Of a stretch of 64,000 nt of DNA, positions 1 through 8,112 are shown piece by piece. Numbering within the stretch: the first letter of the stretch is position 1; each line of letters opens with the position of its first letter. The position numbers were made by a program, and so were the translations under genes. The DNA is from Kordiimonadaceae bacterium (lineage in GTDB: Bacteria; Pseudomonadota; Alphaproteobacteria; Sphingomonadales; Emcibacteraceae), in the NCBI GenBank assembly GCA_024236295.1, contig JACKKT010000003.1:196005-260004 (forward strand). Direction: 5' to 3'. The notes beneath the pieces were generated by a model. The model worked only from the letters and a program-made list of their open reading frames with translations. It was not told where the DNA came from and made no database searches.

Positions 1-1
1 T

Positions 2-802
2 GACCCTCAGGTCACCAATAAAATTGGCACGGTTATGCAGGGGATCAGCGCTGATATGATCGCAACCAAATATGGCTTCAGTCGGGAGCAATGCGATGAA
101 TATGCCTTACTAAGCCAGCAAAGGACCAAAAAGTCGTGGGACGAAAAACGGTTTAAAAACAGCATTATCCCAATCAAGGATCAAATTGGCCGAACTGTTC
201 TTGATCATGATGAACATATGCGGCCACAAACAAGTATGGATGATCTGGCTGGACTAAAACCCTCCTTTACCGATATGGGAGAATTGGGTTTTGACAGCGT
301 AATCATGCAGAAATATCCGGATATAGAGCGCGTCAATCATGTACATCATGCCGGCAATTCCAGCGGCATTGTTGATGGTGCCGGTGCGATGCTAATCGGT
401 AATAAGCATACAGCTAAGAAATACGGCCTAAAACCACGGGCCCGGATTGTTTCCTTCGCTGATGTGGGTGTTGATCCTAGTATTATGCTTACCGGTCCGG
501 GCGAAGCCGCCCGTAAAGCGATAAAGAAAGCCGGTCTGACCAAAAAGGATATTGATATCTGGGAAGTGAATGAGGCTTTTGCCTCCGTCGTTCTGCGCTT
601 CTGCCAGGAAATGGACGTGCCGACTAGTGACGTTAATGTCTGTGGCGGGGCCATTGCCATGGGCCACCCGCTTGGTGCAACAGGCAATATAATCCTCGGC
701 ACGGCGCTGGATGAACTTGAACGTACGGGTGGTAAATATGCCCTGACTGCATTATGCGTTGGTGGCGGCATGGCCACTGCAACCATCATTGAACGCGTAT
801 AG
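2..802 (+). CDS. Acetyl-CoA acyltransferase (thiolase), C-terminal part
   Basis: This is the C-terminal 266 residues of a thiolase that starts left of the window. Thiolases cleave 3-ketoacyl-CoA to acetyl-CoA and a shortened acyl-CoA. The conserved C-terminal blocks are visible: NEAFA, then GGAIAMGHPLGATGN holding the catalytic His, then a CVGGGMA block holding the second catalytic Cys. The N-terminal nucleophilic Cys lies outside the window. The gene ends 12 bases before the multifunctional beta-oxidation enzyme, with an AGGGAGG ribosome site between them, so the two form a fadA-fadB-like operon. The exact paralogue (FadA, FadI or PhaA) cannot be fixed from this fragment. The long insert after residue 20 resembles fatty-acid-oxidation thiolases. 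Confidence 0.93.
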   Translation, partial: DPQVTNKIGTVMQGISADMIATKYGFSREQCDEYALLSQQRTKKSWDEKRFKNSIIPIKDQIGRTVLDHDEHMRPQTSMDDLAGLKPSFTDMGELGFDSVIMQKYPDIERVNHVHHAGNSSGIVDGAGAMLIGNKHTAKKYGLKPRARIVSFADVGVDPSIMLTGPGEAARKAIKKAGLTKKDIDIWEVNEAFASVVLRFCQEMDVPTSDVNVCGGAIAMGHPLGATGNIILGTALDELERTGGKYALTALCVGGGMATATIIERV

Positions 803-814
803 GGAGGGATAATT

Positions 815-2968
815 ATGACATATAAAGCCATTAAAATTGAAATTGACAATGACGGTATTGCCCTTCTTTCCATTGATGTGGAAGGTCAAAGCATGAATGT
901 TATCAATCAGGCCTTCATTGATGAACTTGAAGCGCATATAAAAACAATTGCCAGCGATGATAAAATTAAAGGGTCTGTTATCTGTTCAGCAAAGGAAAAC
1001 GCCTTTCTTGCCGGGGCTGACCTCAATATGGTGCTGGGCAACCTTGCCGGCCGCAAGGATGCCACGCCTGATGAAATGTTTGAAGCCTCCTTTACACTAA
1101 ACAAGCTGTTTCGTTCTCTTGAGACCTGCGGGAAACCTTTTGCCGTTGCCATAAACGGTTTAACCCTAGGTGGCGGACTTGAACTTGCAATGTCCTGTCA
1201 TTACCGGGTTGTCGCCGATAATGATAATATTAAACTTGGACTGCCGGAAGTGCAGATCGGACTTATTCCTGGTGCTGGCGGCACGCAGCGCCTGCCAAGG
1301 CTTATGGGAATTCAGCTTGCCCTTCCCTTTCTGTTACAGGGGAAAAACATGACCCCCAAGCAGGCGTTATCCAATAATGTAATCAACGAGATTGCCCCTG
1401 CCGATGAAATTATCGGTAAAGCCAAAGCCTGGATCATGGAAGGCGGAAAAGCCGAACAGCCGTGGGATCAGAAACGGTTTAAAATACCTGGTGGACAGGG
1501 TGTTTATGATCCCAATATTGTCCAGACTTTTATGGGTGCGCCAGCCATGACCCAGAAAGAAACCAAGAATAATTATCCGGCAACGGTTGCCATCCTTTCA
1601 GCCGTTTATGAAGGGCATCAACTGCCCATGGATAGAGCAATTGAAGTGGAAAGCCAGTATTTTACCCAGCAGCTGATGGGTGATGTTGCGCCAAATATGA
1701 TCCGTACGCTTTTTGTCAATAAAAACAAGGCGGACAAGCTGATCAGACGACCAAAGGATGTCCCGGAGGCAAAAACAAAAAAACTCGGCATGCTAGGTGC
1801 CGGGCTGATGGGGGCTGGGATTGCCTATGTTTCGGCAAAGGCGGGGATTGAAGTTATCCTGCTTGACCGGGAAATGAAATTTGCAGAAAAAGGCAAAACC
1901 TATTCACAAGGTATTGTTGAGAAAGGCATTAAATACGGCAAGGTAACCCAGGAAGAAGCCGATCAGCTCTTAAGTCTGATTAAACCCACAACTGATTATG
2001 CCGATCTTGAGGATTGCGATCTGATTATAGAAGCCGTACTTGAAGACCCGAAAGTAAAAGCGGACGTTACAAAAAAAGCGGAAGAAGTTATACCGGAAAG
2101 CTGCATTTACGGATCAAACACATCTACTCTGCCGATCAGTATGCTGGCGAAATCATCCCGTAGCGAAGATAAATTTATCGGTATTCATTTCTTCTCGCCT
2201 GTTGATAAAATGCCACTTGTGGAAATTATACTGGGCAAAAAAACCAGTGATCTGGCACTTGCAAAAGCATTGGACTATGCTCGTCAGATCCGCAAAACCC
2301 CCATCGTTGTCAATGACAGTCGCGGTTTTTATACCAGCCGTTGTTTCATGACTTATCCGCTTGAAGCCTCCAATATGCTATCAGAGGGAATTTCCCCTAT
2401 ACTGATAGAAAATAGCGGTGTTTATGCCGGTATGGCCGTCGGACCTTTTGCTGTTAATGACGAGGTTGGTATTGACCTCAGCCATCATATCAGTGAAGCT
2501 ACAAAAGCGGCGCTTGGGGATAAATATCACGCGGAAGCAAGCCACGAAGTCATAGCAAAGCTTTATGAACTCGGCCGATATGGAAAGAAAAACGGTAAAG
2601 GATTTTATGAATATCCGGAAAATGATAAGAAACATATCTGGCAAGGGCTGGCGGACTATTACCCGCTTAATGAAACACAGCCAAGTCAGGAAGATGTGAC
2701 AAGAAGGCTTATTTATCGCCAGGCACTTGAAGTGGTGCGCTGCCTGGAAGAAAATGTCGTAACTGAACCGGAAGATGCCGACATTGGTGCTATTTTTGGT
2801 TGGGGTTTTGCTCCATGGACAGGTGGGCCGATCAGTATGATTGATACATTAGGCGTTGATAAGTTTGTAAAAGAATGTGATGAACTATCCAAGAAACACG
2901 GCGATGTATTTAAAGTACCTGAAATGCTTCGTAAAATGCAAAAGAACGGTAAACGTTTTTATAGTTAA
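815..2968 (+). CDS. Multifunctional 3-hydroxyacyl-CoA dehydrogenase / enoyl-CoA hydratase
   Basis: A 717-residue fatty-acid oxidation enzyme that hydrates enoyl-CoA and oxidises 3-hydroxyacyl-CoA with NAD. Residues 1 to about 200 are a crotonase domain with an oxyanion-hole region (NGLTLGGGLELAM) and a GLIPGAGGTQRLPR block. From about residue 325 comes an NAD-binding Rossmann domain (GAGLMGAGIAYVSAKAG), then NTSTLPI and HFFSPVDKMPLVEII with the catalytic His. The C-terminal third is the usual 3HCDH dimerisation region. Length is normal for FadB/FadJ-type alpha subunits. The ATG follows a strong AGGGAGG site 12 bases after the thiolase stop, so the two proteins probably form the beta-oxidation complex. 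FadB versus FadJ is not resolved. Confidence 0.95.
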   Translation: MTYKAIKIEIDNDGIALLSIDVEGQSMNVINQAFIDELEAHIKTIASDDKIKGSVICSAKENAFLAGADLNMVLGNLAGRKDATPDEMFEASFTLNKLFRSLETCGKPFAVAINGLTLGGGLELAMSCHYRVVADNDNIKLGLPEVQIGLIPGAGGTQRLPRLMGIQLALPFLLQGKNMTPKQALSNNVINEIAPADEIIGKAKAWIMEGGKAEQPWDQKRFKIPGGQGVYDPNIVQTFMGAPAMTQKETKNNYPATVAILSAVYEGHQLPMDRAIEVESQYFTQQLMGDVAPNMIRTLFVNKNKADKLIRRPKDVPEAKTKKLGMLGAGLMGAGIAYVSAKAGIEVILLDREMKFAEKGKTYSQGIVEKGIKYGKVTQEEADQLLSLIKPTTDYADLEDCDLIIEAVLEDPKVKADVTKKAEEVIPESCIYGSNTSTLPISMLAKSSRSEDKFIGIHFFSPVDKMPLVEIILGKKTSDLALAKALDYARQIRKTPIVVNDSRGFYTSRCFMTYPLEASNMLSEGISPILIENSGVYAGMAVGPFAVNDEVGIDLSHHISEATKAALGDKYHAEASHEVIAKLYELGRYGKKNGKGFYEYPENDKKHIWQGLADYYPLNETQPSQEDVTRRLIYRQALEVVRCLEENVVTEPEDADIGAIFGWGFAPWTGGPISMIDTLGVDKFVKECDELSKKHGDVFKVPEMLRKMQKNGKRFYS

Positions 2969-3040
2969 CTTATAACTTGCATGAACCAACTCCATATGTG
3001 ATATAAATTAACATAACAAATTTAAAACAGGGTGATTAAA

Positions 3041-3634
3041 ATGAATATTATGAAATTCAAAATAGGCACATTGTTAGTATTTGCCGCTACTTCTCTTTAT
3101 TCCAGCGCCGCTTTGGCAGAATGGAAACTGGATGCAGCAAATTCGAATATTTCCTATGGCACGATTAAGAATGATTCAATAGGAGAAAGCAATACATTCA
3201 AGACTATTTCTGGTTCAATCTCAGACAACGGTCAGATTAATATTGATATTGCACTAGCTTCCGTTGATACACAGGTTGAAGTTCGAGACGGACGGATGCG
3301 CGATATAGTTTTTAAGGTAGCAGAAAATGCCTCAGCGAAATTAACCGGCAATGTTGATTTAGGGGATTTTCAAAACCAAAATATCGGCAGCAGCCGCGTT
3401 GTAGAAGCCTCCGTTCAGCTTGAACTGGTTGGCCAGAAAATAGAGCAGGATGTTACTCTCGTTGTAACAAGGCTTGGGGAAAATAAAGTTATGGTTATAC
3501 CAAAGGGTGTAATGTTCATTGATGCTGATGATTATGAACTTGTTGATTCAATTGAAACTTTGCGTGAACTTGCCGGTCTTGAAACTATTGCAACCGTTGT
3601 TCCCATGTCATTTTACTTAACTTTTACAAAATAG
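3041..3634 (+). CDS. YceI-family periplasmic protein
   Basis: A secreted protein of about 197 residues. After a signal peptide ending in ALA (cut before EWKLD) the sequence matches the YceI lipocalin-like beta-barrel fold: W-LD-ANS near the start, an LASVDTQVEVRDGRMRD block, and alternating short strands to the end. YceI proteins bind isoprenoid or lipid-like ligands in the periplasm; the ligand here is unknown. A GTG at 3032 is in frame, but the GGG at 3030-3032 sits at proper distance from the ATG at 3041, so I use the ATG. The DUF481 gene follows after 16 bases and is likely cotranscribed. Confidence 0.82.
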   Translation: MNIMKFKIGTLLVFAATSLYSSAALAEWKLDAANSNISYGTIKNDSIGESNTFKTISGSISDNGQINIDIALASVDTQVEVRDGRMRDIVFKVAENASAKLTGNVDLGDFQNQNIGSSRVVEASVQLELVGQKIEQDVTLVVTRLGENKVMVIPKGVMFIDADDYELVDSIETLRELAGLETIATVVPMSFYLTFTK

Positions 3635-3650
3635 GACTAGAGAAAAAATA

Positions 3651-4619
3651 ATGACTACTAATATTTGCAAGACAGCTCTTGCAGTCGGGCTGTTTTGCCT
3701 TCCTATGTTTCCGATTTCCTCTTATGCTGATGTAAGCCCCGAACAATTTAATCTTCTAATGGTTGCCTCGAAAAAAGATGGCGGCAAAGATTTTCAGACT
3801 CTTGTTGAGCTTCTTGTTTCTGCCAATCCCGATGATGAAGCCGAAATCAGAAACGTTGCCGCTCAGATTATGCCTCAACCGGCCCCTGAACCTGAACCTG
3901 CGCCCGCTGCTTCGCCGTCGCCAGTGGAAGGGACTATTTTTTCTGACCGCGGCGCAGAACAATTTTCACAAGCTTTTTTACCAGGATGGGATAAGTCGAT
4001 CGAAGTTAACGGCCTGTTTACAACAGGGAATACACAGCAGAAATCTTTTGGAACAGCCGCCAAACTTCATAGAGAGTCTGGCCCATATCAGCAAACGATT
4101 GCCACATATTTTGATTATAACACCAGTAACGGGGTTACCAACAAACGGCGTTATGGCGTATCCTTTAAAAATGATTATAGTATAAGCGATATTTCATATA
4201 TTACAGGATTTGCCAGTTTTGAAGGCGACAGTTACGGAGCGTTTAATAAGCGCCTGACCATGAATGCCGGTTATGGTCTCAGAGTGTTTGATAATGACAC
4301 TTACAAATGGAATGTTGAGGCGGGTCCTGCCGTCCTTATGACCAAGCCGATTGCCACTGATGGTTATGAAACAGATATTACCGGTTATGCAAGTAGTCTC
4401 TTTACCTGGAACGTAAATGACCGCAGTGATTTCGAAAATGAATCAAAAATATTTATGGGCAGTAAATTGGTGGTCGAAAATAAAGCGGCCTACACAATGA
4501 AGGTTAGTGGAGCCCTTAGCGGCAAACTTTCATTTGATGTTCTTTATAACCGTGACGCGCCTGTAGGCAGAAAGAAAACCGATACGATTACCCGTATCGG
4601 CGTTCTTTACGATTTTTAA
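3651..4619 (+). CDS. DUF481 outer-membrane protein (YdiY-like)
   Basis: A 322-residue secreted protein with an N-terminal signal peptide ending near SSYA. A low-complexity Pro/Ala/Glu linker (about residues 80-100) is followed by a beta-barrel region starting at VNGLFTTGNTQQKSFG, which is typical of DUF481 ('salt-induced outer membrane protein' YdiY). The protein ends in aromatic Phe (GVLYDF), as outer-membrane barrels usually do for BAM recognition. It probably sits in the outer membrane; its substrate is unknown. It follows the YceI gene in the same direction and ends at a hairpin shared with the convergent aminotransferase gene. Confidence 0.85.
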   Translation: MTTNICKTALAVGLFCLPMFPISSYADVSPEQFNLLMVASKKDGGKDFQTLVELLVSANPDDEAEIRNVAAQIMPQPAPEPEPAPAASPSPVEGTIFSDRGAEQFSQAFLPGWDKSIEVNGLFTTGNTQQKSFGTAAKLHRESGPYQQTIATYFDYNTSNGVTNKRRYGVSFKNDYSISDISYITGFASFEGDSYGAFNKRLTMNAGYGLRVFDNDTYKWNVEAGPAVLMTKPIATDGYETDITGYASSLFTWNVNDRSDFENESKIFMGSKLVVENKAAYTMKVSGALSGKLSFDVLYNRDAPVGRKKTDTITRIGVLYDF

Positions 4620-4628
4620 ATTCAGATT

Positions 4629-4651
4629 GCCCCGTGATTATATTGCGGGGC
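4629..4651. terminator. Hairpin between convergent genes
   Basis: GCCCCG at 4629-4634 pairs with CGGGGC at 4646-4651 around an 11-base loop, exactly between the stop codons of two converging genes. The flanking T-tracts are weak, so it is a probable bidirectional terminator rather than a textbook one. Confidence 0.55.
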
Positions 4652-5923
4652 TTATGTTAAAAACGTTTTAAGCAGTGCTATCATTTTATCGACATCTTCA
4701 TTGGTCGTGAACATGTGATTGGAAATACGAATAGCATTATATTGCGGTAGTCTTTTAATGGTGATGTTTTTATCTCTCATAGCGCTGAAAACATCACCAT
4801 TTTTTATATTATCAGGTAGACTGAAGCTGACAATCGCGGACGTAAGTTCAGGATCATCAGCACTGATAATTCTGATTTTTCCTACTTTTTTAAGTTCATT
4901 GCGGCAATAAGTCGCAAGATGAAGACAATGGTTTTCAATTCGCGCACTACCCATTGCCAAGTGCCAGTCAAGCACATCGCCAAAACCGATAATAATCGGT
5001 GCATTTCTGGTGCCTGACGAATGAGAGTAAACACCATAACCTCCACTAATGAAGACATTCTTGACCCTTGACTGAATTTCTTTTCGCAAATAAAGAATGC
5101 CTGTTTCCTTGGGACCCATAACCCATTTATGCCCGCTACAGGCATAGGCATCACAGCCCAGATCATGCAGGTCGATTTTCAGCATCCCCGGTGCCTGGGC
5201 ACCATCAACAATGAAAAGAATATCTTTTCCTTTTATAAGCTCGGCCACTTCCTTGATCGGCCATCTCAAGCCAGTTACCGTTTCAACATGGCTAAGCAGC
5301 AATAGTTTTGTTTTTGGTGTTAGGTTATTCCTGATCAAATTAAGCAATTGTTTTTTACTGCTTGCCGGATAGGGCATGGTTATTTTTTTAATCATTGCCC
5401 CTTTGGTCGCCGCCAGAAAATCAAGGCCGGTTTCCGCACCACCATGTTCATGATTGGTGGTCAAAATCTCATCGCCAGCTGTCCAGTCTATACCGGAGCA
5501 AACGGTGCTGATCCCTTCCGTCGTGTTACGGGTTAAAATGATTTCATCCTCATCCGCACCCATAAAGGCGGCAACCTTGCCACGGGTTTTTTCCATTTCC
5601 TGGCCAAGAGGACCAAAATTTTCAATTGCCGGATTTGCTTCAAGACGTTCCATAAGGGATGTCACTTTATCATAGACCAGCTTTGGCGCCGGGCCAAGTG
5701 TACCGGTATTTAGATAAACAAGACCGTTTTTTAGCATTAATTGTTTTCTGACATTTGCAAATAACACATCATCGGTCATTTTGGAGGCTTGTTCTTTATA
5801 AGCTTCCTGTGCTGATACTGCTGTCTTTCCAGTAACCATAAATGCCAGAGTGCCAAGGGCCGCCCCTTTTAAAAGGCCCCGTCTGGTGTTCAGTAATTTA
5901 TTTTCGGATATAAGTTTTTCCAT
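4652..5923 (-). CDS. Tat-exported class V aminotransferase (PLP fold)
   Basis: A PLP-dependent fold-type I protein of the class V aminotransferase / isopenicillin-N-epimerase group, about 423 residues. The core shows TRNTTEG near the cofactor phosphate site, an Asp in VDGAQAPG, and the Schiff-base Lys in CSGHKW. The N-terminus holds a twin-arginine signal (NTRRGLLKGAALG, then a hydrophobic stretch ending SAQEA), so it is probably folded with PLP and exported. The open frame runs to 5998, but the ATG at 5923 has a GGGA site about 8 bases upstream and gives a normal Tat signal. It is last in the msrP-msrQ-yjbQ chain, 64 bases after yjbQ. The substrate is unknown. Confidence 0.85.
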   Translation of the reverse strand: MEKLISENKLLNTRRGLLKGAALGTLAFMVTGKTAVSAQEAYKEQASKMTDDVLFANVRKQLMLKNGLVYLNTGTLGPAPKLVYDKVTSLMERLEANPAIENFGPLGQEMEKTRGKVAAFMGADEDEIILTRNTTEGISTVCSGIDWTAGDEILTTNHEHGGAETGLDFLAATKGAMIKKITMPYPASSKKQLLNLIRNNLTPKTKLLLLSHVETVTGLRWPIKEVAELIKGKDILFIVDGAQAPGMLKIDLHDLGCDAYACSGHKWVMGPKETGILYLRKEIQSRVKNVFISGGYGVYSHSSGTRNAPIIIGFGDVLDWHLAMGSARIENHCLHLATYCRNELKKVGKIRIISADDPELTSAIVSFSLPDNIKNGDVFSAMRDKNITIKRLPQYNAIRISNHMFTTNEDVDKMIALLKTFLT

Positions 5924-5987
5924 AGTTTGGTCCCGTATAAAAAAATTTTCATTAGTTATAGACCGTCTAATTAAAAATTCACAGGAA

Positions 5988-6407
5988 TTATTCACCAATT
6001 AAATGGAGGGCAATTGTCCGCTTGTGGGCATGGGCACGATGCTCGAAAATATAAATGCCCTGCCAAAGTCCTAGCATCAATTCATTATCAGAAATAGGAA
6101 CATTAAGCTGGGTTTGGGTTAGGGCCGCTTTAATATGGGCCGGCATATCATCCGGCCCTTCAGTGCTGTGGCGGTAAAGCTGATCCCCTTCTGGTACCAG
6201 CTTTCTGAAATAGCTGTTAAGGTCAAACAGCACATCAGGATCAGCATTTTCCTGAACGACAAGGGAAGCAGAGGTATGTTTGATGAAAATAGTAAGAAGC
6301 CCTTGTGAAATTTCCTGATTATCAACCCAGCTTTTAATCGGACCGGTTACATTTAGAAGGCTGGACCCGGTTGTCTGAAAAGTAATTTCATTTGTAAATT
6401 GCTTCAT
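5988..6407 (-). CDS. YjbQ/UPF0047-family protein
   Basis: A 139-residue cytosolic protein of the YjbQ (UPF0047) family, some members of which show a weak thiamine-phosphate-synthase activity. The signature block FIKHTSASLVVQENADPDV is present, with a later HRAHAHKR stretch of conserved histidines. Length is normal for the family. The start codon overlaps the msrQ stop by four bases (ATGA), so the two genes are translationally coupled. The true cellular role of the family is uncertain, and its link with MsrPQ is only positional. Confidence 0.88.
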   Translation of the reverse strand: MKQFTNEITFQTTGSSLLNVTGPIKSWVDNQEISQGLLTIFIKHTSASLVVQENADPDVLFDLNSYFRKLVPEGDQLYRHSTEGPDDMPAHIKAALTQTQLNVPISDNELMLGLWQGIYIFEHRAHAHKRTIALHLIGE

Positions 6408-7024
6408 GCTAATTGTTTTTTATTGCTCGCTTTACGATTATTAAATTTAATATAAACCCGCATACATAACAAACTTGCAAGGATTATAGCATGAATAACG
6501 GGTATAAGTACATCTGCTTTCACCATCATGTAATTATGAATGACCGCAAAGACAGTTATGATGTAAATAAGCTGATGAAGTTTATGCCAGCTCTTAGCCA
6601 TTTTTTTGATAAAAAATTTAAATGATGTGATGGCAAGCGGAATAAGCAAAGTGAAAGCCACCATACCAAAGGTAATGGCCGGACGCTTGAAAATATCTTC
6701 CAGGATCAGAGGCCAGTCAAAGAAATAGTCCAGCACCATATAATTCAGAAAATGAAGTAGTGCATAAAAGAAAGCATATAAACCAACCGCGCGCCTGTAT
6801 TTGAGAAGGCGCCAGCCGGTGAATTTTGTAAGGGGACTGATACTTAACGTTATAAGCAAAAAACGGATTGTCCAGTCACCCGTGAATTTGGTGATATACT
6901 CAATCGGGTTTGCCGACAATTCATGGGGCAGAAAGCGGTACCATAACGACATCTGCCAAAAAAGCCATAGTGCTGGCAGAAAAGAAAGAATATGGATTAG
7001 GACACGTCGCCAGTCTTTAATCAT
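6404..7024 (-). CDS. msrQ: MsrQ, haem-binding membrane subunit of methionine sulfoxide reductase
   Basis: A polytopic inner-membrane protein of about 206 residues from the ferric-reductase-like family. It passes electrons from the quinone pool or flavin to the periplasmic molybdoenzyme MsrP, which repairs oxidised methionine in envelope proteins. Hydrophobic segments cover most of the length, and conserved His residues (ALLHFLNY, WHKLHQL, AVIHNYMM) are the likely haem ligands. The frame extends to a TTG at 7027, but the ATG at 7024 overlaps the msrP TGA by one base and is preferred. The gene lies directly between msrP and yjbQ. Confidence 0.92.
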   Translation of the reverse strand: MIKDWRRVLIHILSFLPALWLFWQMSLWYRFLPHELSANPIEYITKFTGDWTIRFLLITLSISPLTKFTGWRLLKYRRAVGLYAFFYALLHFLNYMVLDYFFDWPLILEDIFKRPAITFGMVAFTLLIPLAITSFKFFIKKMAKSWHKLHQLIYIITVFAVIHNYMMVKADVLIPVIHAIILASLLCMRVYIKFNNRKASNKKQLA

Positions 7025-7980
7025 CAATAATATCTTCGCAAATTCATTCCGTCATAAAGATGGGCGACCTGTTCACCGTAACCATTGAACATTAGAGTAT
7101 CGCGACGTCTGAAATCACCAATACGTCGTTCTGTAGCCTGTGACCAGCGCGGATGTGGAACATCAGGGTTCACATTAGCATAAAAACCATATTCATTGGG
7201 AGCTAGTCGCATCCAGCTGCTATTCGGCTCTCGTTCAACAAACGAAATTTTAACGATTGATTTTACACCCTTGAATCCATATTTCCAGGGAACGACAAGT
7301 CGCATCGGTGCCCCGTTCTGGTTAGCCAGTTTTTTACCGTAAAGTCCGACCGCCATTATGGTGAGCGGGTGCATGGCTTCATCCATTCTAAGGCCTTCTC
7401 TGTAAGGCCATTTTATAACGCCACGCCGTTGACCAGGCATCTGTTCTTCGTCAACCAATGTTTCAAAATAGATATATTTTGCATTTGAAGTCGGCTTAAG
7501 TTTGTTAATTACTTCCGATAAGGATACACCAACCCAGGGTATGACCATTGACCAGGCCTCAACGCAGCGCATGCGGTAAATCCGTTCCTCGAGATTATTA
7601 AAATCAATCAGGTCTTCAACAGCGTATTTCCCTGGATTTTCACAGTTACCATCAACAGTCACAGTCCAGGGTTCGGTAATCAGGCTATGACTGTTTCTGG
7701 CCGGATCATCTTTTTCCATGCCAAATTCATAAAAATTATTATAGCCCTGAACGGCACGAATGTCAGTCAGTTCATTACGGATTTCATGACCATCATATTT
7801 GTTTGGCTTTACCATTAAACCGTCATCCGCCAACGCAATACCCGGCAATATCAAACTGGAAGCAGCCCCGACGCCCATATATCCGGCCGCTTTTAAAATT
7901 TCGCGTCTGGATAAATAGTCCGAATGTGCGGTAACTTCATTTTCACTTAATTCCCATGAATTTTTAATCTTTATCAACAT
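7024..7980 (-). CDS. msrP: MsrP, periplasmic molybdopterin methionine sulfoxide reductase
   Basis: The catalytic subunit that reduces methionine sulfoxide in periplasmic proteins, about 318 residues. A twin-arginine signal (SRREILKAAGYMG, ending ALADD) precedes the sulfite-oxidase-like molybdopterin fold. The Cys that ligates molybdenum sits in RMRCVEAWSMVIPW, and NGAPMRLVVPWKYGFKG follows as expected. The open frame reaches a TTG at 7995, but the ATG at 7980 has an AGGT site 8 bases upstream. The gene is first in a four-gene chain ending with the Tat-exported aminotransferase. Confidence 0.94.
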   Translation of the reverse strand: MLIKIKNSWELSENEVTAHSDYLSRREILKAAGYMGVGAASSLILPGIALADDGLMVKPNKYDGHEIRNELTDIRAVQGYNNFYEFGMEKDDPARNSHSLITEPWTVTVDGNCENPGKYAVEDLIDFNNLEERIYRMRCVEAWSMVIPWVGVSLSEVINKLKPTSNAKYIYFETLVDEEQMPGQRRGVIKWPYREGLRMDEAMHPLTIMAVGLYGKKLANQNGAPMRLVVPWKYGFKGVKSIVKISFVEREPNSSWMRLAPNEYGFYANVNPDVPHPRWSQATERRIGDFRRRDTLMFNGYGEQVAHLYDGMNLRRYY

Positions 7981-8112
7981 ACCGTTACCTGACAATTTTG
8001 AGTTGTTCTACATTACACCTTTAAGATATATAACCATTTTTGTTATGAAGCTATTAACAGCTTATCACAATTATGTTATTGGCATAAGCGTGACGCATAA
8101 GAAAGTTTTTAA

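Noticed and set aside
346..873. 175-codon minus-strand frame opposite the thiolase
   Set aside because: Fully antisense to a clear thiolase gene, with no motif of its own.
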